A DNA stretch of 5,954 bases, from assembly GCA_002396325.1 (NCBI GenBank), contig DGXM01000102.1:1-5954 (forward strand), written 5' to 3'. Of the stretch, positions 1-5,920 are shown one piece after another; position 1 is the stretch's first letter, and each line of letters opens with the position of its first letter. The position numbers and the translations under genes were made by a program. The stretch is from Treponema sp. UBA4232 (GTDB lineage Bacteria; Spirochaetota; Spirochaetia; Treponematales; Treponemataceae). Below the pieces are notes generated by a model. It saw only the letters and a list, made by a program, of their open reading frames with translations. It was not told the origin of the DNA and made no database searches.

Positions 1-103
1 TTGTTTCGGAATCTATGCACTATACCTAGCACAGATGCTGAAACAAGTTCAGCATGACAGGGGTCAATGGATGTTGAAACAGGATCAGCATGACAATACT
101 TTT
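1..103. repeat. Left copy of palindromic (BIME-like) repeat plus an extra single arm
   Basis: Positions 1-58 match the 70-bp core of the repeats at 5603-5672 and 5732-5801 with about 6 differences in 58 positions, in the same orientation; its first arm is cut by the window edge. The second arm is a perfect 8-bp hairpin (35-42 with 48-55, 5-nt loop) ending in ATGAC (54-58). A further single arm of the same class follows (71-78 with 84-91, one wobble and one mismatch), also ending in ATGAC (90-94) and then AATACTTT, exactly the sequence that follows the right-hand copies. The block ends 16 bp before the stop codon of the minus-strand Maf-like gene, so it lies in the 3' flank of that operon. There is no T-tract typical of an intrinsic terminator, although the hairpins could protect the 3' end of the mRNA. 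What is seen is the repeat and its folding potential; any role is inference. Confidence 0.8.
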
Positions 104-118
104 TGGACAGCCCCATTC

Positions 119-1933
119 TCAGCTTACGATGTACTGCATGTAAGACTTGATTGATTTTTCGAGTTCGGTGTAAATGAGTCTGGAAAGATAAATCGGTCTT
201 ACGGCAGGATCCGCATTGATTTCTTTTGAAAGGGATGCCAGCTGACGTTCGGTGGGAAACACAAGTGCCGCCGCGTCTTTTGCATCGGAAGAAAGAATCT
301 TTTCGTCTATCTGTGAAAGCTGTCCCAAAATCTGTGGTATGCGGCTTCGGTCTTGGATTGCCTTTTCGCAGAGTGAGCGGCCTTTTTTTGCAAGCGAAAG
401 AAGCGATTCCATTGTGGAGGAAAATTCATGCATCACCGAATCGAAAGAAGGTCTTTGCAAATCTTCGGATTCCCTGTGTTTCGCTTTTTCGAAAAATGCC
501 TCTTTTTCTTTTTCTCTGGAAGGTGCGTTCAAAAGATTTTCCACTGTCCGCACTTCAATGCCTGGAATTGAAAGACTCCGGGGAGTGAGCGTGTAGGTGA
601 ACTGAGAGTCTTTTTTTGCAGTGGACACGGCATTCTCAAACCACCATGCGAAAACCGACATCCGTGTGTCTGTAAGAAGCGGTCTGCCGTTGTAATCTTT
701 TGCCTCTTTCGGATTGGCTCCAAGAAGAGATGCCGTGCTGTCGGTGTCGCTTGTTTTTGTCCTCTTTGATTCCCTGTGACTTTTCTCTTCAAACTGAGAA
801 CCCCGTATGTGAGTCTGCCGCCCGGGAAATCCCAAGTCCATGCCGGCAAGATAAATTTCCCTTGCACCGCATTTCCGCGCAAAATCCCATGCTGTGGTTG
901 CAACACTTCCACCCGCGCCGAGTTCACCTTTGCTTCCGAGCCTTTTTTCAAAATACCGCCCGATCGGGAAAAGTGAAGAACACAAAACAATCTGCCTGCA
1001 TTTGAAACGGAACACCGAAGGCCACGCCGCGCTTTCAGTAATCAGCACAGACGAAGGAGACGAAAGAAATTCCAAATGCATTGCACACGCATACTGGGGA
1101 TCGACGAGCACAATGAAGTCCGGTTCAACCCCGACGCGGAGACAGGCGTGAAGGGCAGTGTCAACGCAGACGAGGACTGCACGTTTTTTTATTTCCCGAA
1201 GATTTGGAAGCAGGGTTTCAAGGCTTGGACCCGCCGCAAGAATTATAAACGGAAGATTTTCTCCCCCGGCCTTAAAAAAATCGGAGACACCCCTGCATTC
1301 GTCAAGATGGTGCAGATTGCGCATACTGTTTCTGAGCCAGAGCTTTCCGAATTTTTCGAGAGTGTTCGTGTTGATTTCGTCTTTCTGCCGGTCGCGACGG
1401 CACAGGGTCTTAAGTTCCTCAAAATAGGATTGCGCGTGGGAAGTCTGCGAGGATGTTGCAAAAAACTGAATTGCGTTTGCCTCGTATCCTCTCAAAAGAG
1501 ATGCCGCTGTCTGGGTGTCGGTTCCGACTGCAAAAATCACCTGTGCGTGGCTGAACACAATCTCCCAGTCGAGATATGAAAAGGCCGCGAAAATCCTGGA
1601 TGAGTCAGGTTCCACAATCACCAGGGGGACGCTTGGAAATTTCTTCGCAAAACAGACGGGACCGTAACCAAGCCCGCAGGAAAAAAACACGGCGGCAGAC
1701 GGCTCATTTGCCTGCGACACCAGCTGAAGCGCTTCCCGCGAAGGATTGTATTTCGAATGAAGCGGCACTCCGTTTTCAAGTGCGGTGGTCTCTCCGTTTT
1801 TTGCCTGTATGATTTCAAACGGCAGGGGAGTCTTTCCGCTTTCAAATGAGTTTATTTCATCTTCCAGAATGAGGCTTAGGTCGGGAAATCTTTTTTTGAA
1901 AAGAGAAATGTTTTTATTCCAGATTGAGTTCAA
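119..1933 (-). CDS. Maf-type glycosyltransferase family protein (motility-associated factor, DUF115/MptE-like)
   Basis: This 604-residue cytoplasmic protein has no signal peptide or membrane segment. The central domain (about 225-380) carries the family signature: ILAAGPSLE at 231-239, VDTALHACLRVGVEPDF at 257-273 followed by VLVDPQ, GAGGSVATTAWDFA at 339-352, and AGMDLGFPGRQTH at 363-375. These are the conserved blocks of the MAF/DUF115 fold, whose best-known members add nonulosonic acids such as pseudaminic or legionaminic acid to flagellin in Campylobacter, Aeromonas and Magnetospirillum. The N-terminal part has a Rossmann-like glycine motif (CGLGYGP, 86-92) followed by VIVEPD (105-110), also usual in the family. 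The C-terminal third (about 470-600) is charged and probably helical. The start is a TTG with GGAG 10 nt upstream; no in-frame ATG occurs before residue 204, and the frame begins inside the last 20 nt of the upstream transpeptidase gene, so translational coupling is likely. A flagellin or surface-protein glycosylation role is inferred from the family; no flagellin gene is visible here. An MptE-like pterin kinase role is the less likely alternative. Confidence 0.85.
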   Translation of the reverse strand: MNSIWNKNISLFKKRFPDLSLILEDEINSFESGKTPLPFEIIQAKNGETTALENGVPLHSKYNPSREALQLVSQANEPSAAVFFSCGLGYGPVCFAKKFPSVPLVIVEPDSSRIFAAFSYLDWEIVFSHAQVIFAVGTDTQTAASLLRGYEANAIQFFATSSQTSHAQSYFEELKTLCRRDRQKDEINTNTLEKFGKLWLRNSMRNLHHLDECRGVSDFFKAGGENLPFIILAAGPSLETLLPNLREIKKRAVLVCVDTALHACLRVGVEPDFIVLVDPQYACAMHLEFLSSPSSVLITESAAWPSVFRFKCRQIVLCSSLFPIGRYFEKRLGSKGELGAGGSVATTAWDFARKCGAREIYLAGMDLGFPGRQTHIRGSQFEEKSHRESKRTKTSDTDSTASLLGANPKEAKDYNGRPLLTDTRMSVFAWWFENAVSTAKKDSQFTYTLTPRSLSIPGIEVRTVENLLNAPSREKEKEAFFEKAKHRESEDLQRPSFDSVMHEFSSTMESLLSLAKKGRSLCEKAIQDRSRIPQILGQLSQIDEKILSSDAKDAAALVFPTERQLASLSKEINADPAVRPIYLSRLIYTELEKSIKSYMQYIVS

Positions 1934-3800
1934 TGGTCATGTGCTCCGTTACGGGTGTGCCCGGAGCCGGCGTCTGACTTGCGACCCATCCTTCTCCGTG
2001 CACTATGAAATTGATTTGAGGATAATCTATCATCGGCTGAATCAAATCCCTTTTTGGTCTTCCTATGAAATTCGGAACAACTTCGTCCATGCGAATGGGA
2101 TTGTTTTCGCTGATTGAAACAAGGCCTGAATGTTCGATGGCCGGAGCTCCCTCGCGGGTCATTCCCAGGTGGTCGATGATTTCGTCTGCGGCTTCCCTGA
2201 TTACCGGGGCTACAATGCGTCCTGCATAAGTTTCGCCCTTTGCTTTTTCAATGACGATGTAAAGAACAATCTGCGGATTTTCAACCGGGAACACTGCCAT
2301 GCAGTTTGAAACGAAATCAGTGTCGCTGTATCCTCCGTGCACAAGGTCTGCCATCTGCGCGGTTCCTGTTTTGACACCGATTGAAATGTCTCCAAGAAGC
2401 GCTTTTGTTCCTGTTCCTTTTTTTGCCGTGGATTCCATGCAGGAAAGAATGTAGTTTGCGGTTTTTGCCTTTAACACCCTGTCGCCGTAAACAGGTTCGT
2501 GGCTCATTTCAACGTTTCCGTCTTTGTCTGTGATTTTTTTGATGAATGTGGGCTTTACGGGAATACCGCCGTTTGCGAGTATGCCGGCCGCCTGAACCAT
2601 CTGAAGTGCCGTCACTGTGATTTCCTGTCCGATTGACATTGTGGCTTTTGTGCGTGCCGACCAGCTTCTGCTTTCAGGTGATTTCACAAGGCCCGTTACT
2701 TCTCCCGGCAGTTCAACCCCTGTTTTTGCTCCGAATCCGAATTTGCTGATGTATGTAAGAAACGATGTGGTGTCCAAAAGGTCGCTCATCTGCGCAAGAA
2801 TGTCGTTGCAGGAAAGTTCAAGCGCGCCTTTCACGGTCTGGTATCCGTGATGGTCAAGACAGTTGATTCGGATGTGCTCGTTCATATTCGTGGTGCGGGT
2901 GTAGAGTCCGTCGCATAAAAAGAGGGTGTCTTCAGTGATGGCTCCGGAGTCAAGATATGCCGCCGTGGTGAAAATCTTGAATACGCTTCCCGGCTCATAG
3001 GGCATCATTGCAGGACGGTCGATTCTTGCCTTTTCGGGAGACGAGGGGTAGGTGTTCAAATCTGTTGAAGGAAGGCTTATGTACGAAAGGATTTCTCCCG
3101 TTTTTGCTTCCATGGCAATCAGCATCATGTTGTCGGCCTGGGTTGTTTCCATTGCCTGCTTGGAGATTTTTTCCAGCTTGTACTGAAGATTTGCGTCTAT
3201 CGTGAGGTAGATGTTTTTTCCGTAGACTGTTGAGGCCGTCTCTCCGCTTTCCACTTTCGGCGAAAGAAGGTCCTGCTGTGAAAGTTCCATGCCTGAAAGC
3301 CCCTCGCCCATGATTCCGAGGTAGCCTATCAGCTGGCTTGCAAGATCGTTCATCGGGTAGACTCTGCCTGGAACGGGGTCGAACCTGCAGAAGGGGGCAT
3401 AGTCGTGGTCGGTGATTATGTCAACAATTGCGTCGTGCTGTTCCTGGGTGATTTTCTTCCTTATGTATGCGAACTGTGCGTTTTTTCTTGAGGTGATGAT
3501 GTTTTGTATTTCCGTGGCCTGCATTTCAACTGCGGGGGCAACATCGTGGGCAAATGCGGCTGGATTTTCAATCATCTTCGGGGAAATGCCGAAATCATAG
3601 AAATTTGTCTGGACTGCCACGGGCTTTCCGTTTCTATCTACGATTGAACCTCTTTCCACGGTGGGGGCAGGCGGTACGAGCGGTGTCTGGGGACTGGTTG
3701 CAAGTTTTGCGTATCTGAATATGATTATACAGACCAGAAGTGCACAGGGGACAGAAAAAATCCACATCCTGTTCTTTTTTAAGAAACCATTCATTTGCAT
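1914..3800 (-). CDS. ftsI: Class B penicillin-binding protein (FtsI/SpoVD-type peptidoglycan D,D-transpeptidase) with C-terminal PASTA domain
   Basis: This bitopic membrane transpeptidase cross-links peptidoglycan stem peptides in the periplasm. In its 628 residues the order is: a short cytoplasmic N-terminus, one membrane anchor (about 12-30), a Pro-rich linker, the class B dimerisation signature ERGSIVDRNGKPVA (49-62), RVYP (146-149), then the transpeptidase domain with all three active-site motifs: SVFK (catalytic Ser272, Lys275), SCN (330-332) and KTGT (477-480). A single PASTA domain closes the protein (about 573-627: VVPNFIGRPKRDLI, then QTPAPGTPV). No glycosyltransferase domain is present, so it is class B. 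The YEPGSVFK context is closer to FtsI/SpoVD than to the elongation enzyme PBP2/MrdA, so septal synthesis is likely, but the gene lies outside any mur/fts cluster and the symbol is tentative. Start: ATG at 3800 has GGGA 8 nt upstream. An in-frame ATG at 3794 would give an ATGA overlap with the lepB stop and a protein shorter by two residues. The stop lies inside the Maf-like gene. Confidence 0.93.
   Translation of the reverse strand: MQMNGFLKKNRMWIFSVPCALLVCIIIFRYAKLATSPQTPLVPPAPTVERGSIVDRNGKPVAVQTNFYDFGISPKMIENPAAFAHDVAPAVEMQATEIQNIITSRKNAQFAYIRKKITQEQHDAIVDIITDHDYAPFCRFDPVPGRVYPMNDLASQLIGYLGIMGEGLSGMELSQQDLLSPKVESGETASTVYGKNIYLTIDANLQYKLEKISKQAMETTQADNMMLIAMEAKTGEILSYISLPSTDLNTYPSSPEKARIDRPAMMPYEPGSVFKIFTTAAYLDSGAITEDTLFLCDGLYTRTTNMNEHIRINCLDHHGYQTVKGALELSCNDILAQMSDLLDTTSFLTYISKFGFGAKTGVELPGEVTGLVKSPESRSWSARTKATMSIGQEITVTALQMVQAAGILANGGIPVKPTFIKKITDKDGNVEMSHEPVYGDRVLKAKTANYILSCMESTAKKGTGTKALLGDISIGVKTGTAQMADLVHGGYSDTDFVSNCMAVFPVENPQIVLYIVIEKAKGETYAGRIVAPVIREAADEIIDHLGMTREGAPAIEHSGLVSISENNPIRMDEVVPNFIGRPKRDLIQPMIDYPQINFIVHGEGWVASQTPAPGTPVTEHMTIELNLE
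1944..1947 (-). promoter_or_regulatory. Shine-Dalgarno supporting the TTG start of the Maf-like gene
   Basis: On the minus strand, GGAG (inside AACGGAGC) lies 10 nt before the TTG at 1933-1931. The site is within the last codons of the transpeptidase gene, so ribosomes finishing that gene would reach it. The spacing is slightly long. It is the only plausible initiation signal I see, since no in-frame ATG is available for the first 203 residues. Confidence 0.45.
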
Positions 3801-3812
3801 AGCACTTTTCCC
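3791..3812 (-). promoter_or_regulatory. Overlapping stop/start and ribosome binding site joining lepB to the transpeptidase gene
   Basis: The minus strand reads GGGAAAAGTGCTATGCAAATGA here. The lepB stop TGA (3793-3791) shares bases with an in-frame ATG at 3794, forming the classic ATGA junction, and another in-frame ATG lies two codons earlier at 3800. The GGGA at 3812-3809 is 8 nt from the 3800 ATG and 14 nt from the 3794 ATG, which favours the first. Either choice implies translational coupling of the two genes. Confidence 0.5.
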
Positions 3813-4297
3813 AAAATGTTTTTGACCGGCACAAACCCGTAATTGCGGGAATCTATGGAAACCTCGGCGTTGTCTCCGATGGCCAGTATGTACCCTTCAG
3901 GCACCATAGGACTGTCACCAAGCAAATGGTACTGCTCTTCCGTAAGCGGATAAGTGACGCCTTTCACCTTGAGATTATATACTGAAGATGCAGAAAATTC
4001 CAGTGGTTCGGGGCCTACTGCCACACATCTCTTTACCACCTGGGAGCCTTTCATCATATAAATGACCACATCTCCGGCGCTGGGTTCTTTCCATTGAAAC
4101 AAAAGACTGTTGCTGAATGGCTTGTTCACACCGTAACTCAGGCGGTTTACAGGCAGAAAATCTCCGTCTTGTATGGCAGGTTCCATGGAGGTGCCCTGAA
4201 TGCGTACGAAATCTATGACAAAAAGTTTAAGCAGGACTCCTATGGCAATACCCGCCGCAATGTAACAAATAGAGGTCAGTTTTGTTTTCTTTTCCAT
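3791..4297 (-). CDS. lepB: Signal peptidase I
   Basis: LepB is a membrane-bound serine protease of the Ser-Lys dyad type that removes signal peptides from exported preproteins on the outer face of the cytoplasmic membrane. The chosen start is the ATG at 4297 (168 residues, MEKKTK...). The frame also stays open to a GTG at 4318, adding seven residues; I prefer ATG because it directly precedes a basic N-terminus and the single membrane anchor (about 8-28), and neither start has a clear Shine-Dalgarno. In the ATG numbering the motifs are QGTSMEPAIQDGD with catalytic Ser37, GDVVIY (75-80), VVKRCVAVG with general-base Lys89, and GDN (141-143) followed by SIDSRNYG (147-154). One anchor and this small size resemble Gram-positive SipS more than the larger two-anchor E. 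coli enzyme. It is the first gene of the minus-strand cluster; its TGA stop overlaps the start of the transpeptidase gene. The likely promoter lies in the short divergent gap upstream. Confidence 0.94.
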   Translation of the reverse strand: MEKKTKLTSICYIAAGIAIGVLLKLFVIDFVRIQGTSMEPAIQDGDFLPVNRLSYGVNKPFSNSLLFQWKEPSAGDVVIYMMKGSQVVKRCVAVGPEPLEFSASSVYNLKVKGVTYPLTEEQYHLLGDSPMVPEGYILAIGDNAEVSIDSRNYGFVPVKNILGKVLCK

Positions 4298-4343
4298 TTT
4301 TTTTATTCTAATATACACATCGAATTATGTCGATAGATTGGAT
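4298..4343. promoter_or_regulatory. AT-rich divergent intergenic region, probable promoters for both transcription units
   Basis: This 46-bp gap is the only non-coding DNA between two divergent start codons, so it and adjoining coding sequence should hold both promoters. It contains -10-like hexamers: TAATAT on the plus strand (4309-4314), and TATATT (4315-4310) and TAGAAT (4310-4305) on the minus strand. I could not find a convincing -35 element at 16-18 nt for any of them, so the exact promoters are not resolved. The run of eight T at 4297-4304 lies directly before the lepB ATG on the other strand, and neither gene has a strong Shine-Dalgarno. Short leaders are implied if these hexamers are used. 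Confidence 0.35.
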
Positions 4344-5525
4344 ATGGAAATTTTAAATTATTCTACAGATACACCATATACAAAACCAGTCCGCAATCCT
4401 TTTTTGGGACGAAAAGAAAACAGGTTTAACGGCAGGGGGACACCTTCTTTTACCGACCATGCCTCTCTCGGTGCAAAGGGTGCCCTTCAGGGAGTGAAGG
4501 GGGCTTTCATTCTTAGCGGGAGGATTCTGCTCTGTGCCCTGAAATTCATTTGGCTTGTGCCTGCCGTGTTTGCCTGCGTTTATTTTCCGTACAGGGCCGT
4601 GGAAAAACTTGCATATCAGGAGAGTTTTGCAAACCCTGTGAACCTCGGAACAGACAATGACTGGGCGTTGGAATTTCTTGACAATGCCATTTCCGCTTTT
4701 GCAATGGACAACGGTGCTTATTTCGACGTCTTTGGCAATGTGATTGATGATGACGGCACGATGGTGATTCCGACCGTGACTTTCAAGCAGCCGGTGACTT
4801 TCAAGAATTATACAGTGCGTACAAACGACACAATCAGCGGCATAAGCTACAAGTTCGGTCTTTCAAAGATTGACACCATCATTGCGGTGAACGGCATTTC
4901 GAATGTCACGATGCTGATGGTCGGACAGAAGCTGAAGATTCCTTCAATGGACGGCCTTTTTCATGAAGTGGGAAAAAACGATACTCTGCAGAAGATTGGT
5001 GCAAAATACAATGTGTCTGTGAATGATTTGCTTGACGTGAATGATTTGAGTTCCGAGACTTTGAGCATCGGACAGAAGATTTTTATTCCCGGTGCCCGTC
5101 TTGACAGTGAAACTCTTGAACGTGCAATGGGTGAGGTGTTCTATTATCCGATTAAGGCAAAGTGGCGGCTTTCATCTCCGTTCGGCTGGAGAAAAGATCC
5201 CATTTCCGGCGTGAGAAAGCAGCATACAGGAATTGATATGGCTTGTCCTACAGGCACTCCGATTTACGCTTCGATGAGCGGAACCGTGGCCTTTACCGGT
5301 TACAACAGCGTTTATGGAAATTACGTGATAATCAAACACCGCGACAATTATCAGACTTTGTATGCGCACATGAGCAAGATTGTTGCAAAGAACGGTACCC
5401 GCGTGGCACAGGGCGAAAAGATTGGTCTTGTGGGAAGCACGGGATATTCAACCGGTCCGCACCTGCATTTCACTGTGTACAAAAACGGCAAACTGGTCGA
5501 TCCAAAGTCGGTGGTGAAGCGGTAG
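4344..5525 (+). CDS. Membrane-anchored peptidoglycan endopeptidase: two LysM domains and M23 (LytM-type) domain
   Basis: This is a predicted zinc metalloendopeptidase that cuts peptide cross-links in the periplasmic wall. The chosen start is the ATG at 4344 (393 residues); a TTG two codons upstream is possible, and no strong ribosome site distinguishes them. Order (ATG numbering): basic cytoplasmic N-terminus to about 54, one hydrophobic anchor (about 60-82) with no signal-peptidase site evident, a spacer, LysM1 (about 155-200, YTVRTNDTISGISYKFG), LysM2 (about 207-250), then the M23 domain (about 275-385). The M23 residues are complete: zinc ligands His294 and Asp298 (HTGID) and His375 of HLH, and catalytic His342 (YAHMS) and His373. 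This distinguishes it from degenerate, activator-only LytM proteins such as EnvC or NlpD. The LysM domains should bind glycan chains and position the enzyme. It is transcribed divergently from lepB and the transpeptidase gene, so hydrolase and synthase genes share one control region. The 3' end lies 28 bp before the tandem repeat block. Confidence 0.92.
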   Translation: MEILNYSTDTPYTKPVRNPFLGRKENRFNGRGTPSFTDHASLGAKGALQGVKGAFILSGRILLCALKFIWLVPAVFACVYFPYRAVEKLAYQESFANPVNLGTDNDWALEFLDNAISAFAMDNGAYFDVFGNVIDDDGTMVIPTVTFKQPVTFKNYTVRTNDTISGISYKFGLSKIDTIIAVNGISNVTMLMVGQKLKIPSMDGLFHEVGKNDTLQKIGAKYNVSVNDLLDVNDLSSETLSIGQKIFIPGARLDSETLERAMGEVFYYPIKAKWRLSSPFGWRKDPISGVRKQHTGIDMACPTGTPIYASMSGTVAFTGYNSVYGNYVIIKHRDNYQTLYAHMSKIVAKNGTRVAQGEKIGLVGSTGYSTGPHLHFTVYKNGKLVDPKSVVKR

Positions 5526-5602
5526 ACTGCTCTCCAAGTTTCTGCTTTTTCGTGAGGCTCGGATTTTTGCTGCGGGGCTGACCAAAAAGTTCGTTGCGCA
5601 GC

Positions 5603-5672
5603 GTCATTCCGAACTCGTTTCGGAATCTATGCACAATATCCAGCACAGATGCTGAAATAAATTCAGCATGAC
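5603..5672. repeat. BIME-like pair of inverted hairpin arms, copy 1
   Basis: The 70-bp core is bounded by GTCAT (5603-5607) and ATGAC (5668-5672). Arm A folds 5606-5613 with 5619-5626 (8 bp, 5-nt loop); arm B folds 5649-5656 with 5662-5669 (8 bp, 5-nt loop). Read in reverse complement, arm B follows the same pattern as arm A: GTCAT, stem, GAA, loop, TTC, stem, then CTRTGC. The element is therefore two head-to-head copies of one roughly 30-nt unit, the arrangement of REP pairs in BIMEs. Stem bases differ between the arms in a compensated way (TTCC/GGAA versus TGCT/AGCA), keeping the fold. The reverse strand reads CHAEFISASVLD in one frame, which is repeat-derived and not a real protein. Confidence 0.85.
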
Positions 5673-5731
5673 AATACTTTGCGAGACTCGGATTTTTGCT
5701 GCGGGACTGACCAAAAAGTTCGTTGCGCAGC

Positions 5732-5801
5732 GTCATTCCGAACTCGTTTCGGAATCTATGCACAATATCCAGCTCAGATGCTGAAATAAATTCAGCATGA
5801 C
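5732..5801. repeat. BIME-like pair of inverted hairpin arms, copy 2
   Basis: This is the second copy of the 70-bp hairpin pair, exactly 129 bp after the first. It is identical except for A to T at 5774, which falls in the linker between the two arms, so both 8-bp stems and both loops are unchanged. Confidence 0.85.
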
Positions 5802-5811
5802 AATACTTTGC

Positions 5812-5826
5812 GAGGCTCGGATTTTT
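5812..5826. repeat. Truncated third copy of the 129-bp unit
   Basis: GAGGCTCGGATTTTT repeats the first 15 bases of unit 1, exactly one period after unit 2. Identity then breaks down (TCTGTGCGG in place of GCTGCGGGG). It marks either the remains of a third unit or the short homology at which the duplication happened. Confidence 0.65.
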
Positions 5827-5855
5827 TCTGTGCGGAAATTTTAAATCTAAGCATC

Positions 5856-5917
5856 GAGAGTTTTGCTGCTTTTTTCGAAGAAAAAATGGGAGCCCTCGCG
5901 ACCAAAGCGAAACTCTC
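5856..5917. repeat. Long imperfect palindrome, possible second dispersed repeat family
   Basis: GAGAGTTTTGCT (5856-5867) pairs with AGCGAAACTCTC (5906-5917) at 11 of 12 positions, the remaining pair being a wobble on one strand. Inside lies a second hairpin, TTTTTTC (5870-5876) with GAAAAAA (5880-5886) and a 3-nt loop, followed by GGGAGCCCTCGCGACC. It is unrelated in sequence to the BIME-like arms. On the minus strand one frame stays open across it with no good start codon or ribosome site, so I do not call a gene. It resembles the kind of structured intergenic repeat that recurs in these genomes, but recurrence cannot be shown from a single copy in this window. Confidence 0.5.
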
Positions 5918-5920
5918 AGA

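Larger units (their letters stand above)
5554..5811. repeat. Two perfect-length 129-bp tandem direct repeats
   Basis: Unit 1 (5554-5682) and unit 2 (5683-5811) align without gaps and differ at only three positions (5557/5686, 5577/5706 and 5645/5774). Each unit has a 49-bp leader beginning GAGGCTCGGATTTTTGCTGC, then a 70-bp hairpin-pair core, then AATACTTTGC. The tandem structure and near identity point to a recent duplication by unequal crossing-over or replication slippage. The block lies directly downstream of the M23 peptidase gene. A 97-residue minus-strand frame crosses both units (5470-5763), but it is an artefact of the repeats and not a gene. Together with the elements below, this accounts for most of the gene-free stretch 5526-5954; I see no protein or tRNA gene there. 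Confidence 0.95.

Noticed and set aside
529..990. 153-codon minus-strand frame
   Set aside because: It is an alternative frame within the Maf-like gene, which itself shows family motifs on both sides of this region; no sign of a frameshift in the main frame.
1076..1579. 167-codon plus-strand frame
   Set aside because: It lies wholly antisense to the conserved core of the Maf-like gene, shows no recognisable domain and is a shadow of that gene's codon bias.
4298..4318. GTG start at 4318 for lepB
   Set aside because: It adds seven residues before a good basic N-terminus and membrane anchor, has no ribosome site and reads through an A-tract; the ATG at 4297 is more likely, although GTG is not excluded.
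5470..5763. 97-codon minus-strand frame containing HAEFISAS and RFRNEFGMT peptides, partly duplicated
   Set aside because: It is created entirely by the tandem palindromic repeats, starts at GTG with no ribosome site, and runs antisense into the end of the M23 peptidase gene.
5554..5826. Possible CRISPR array
   Set aside because: There are only two units plus a stub, the whole 129-bp period is repeated with no variable spacers, and no cas genes are nearby.
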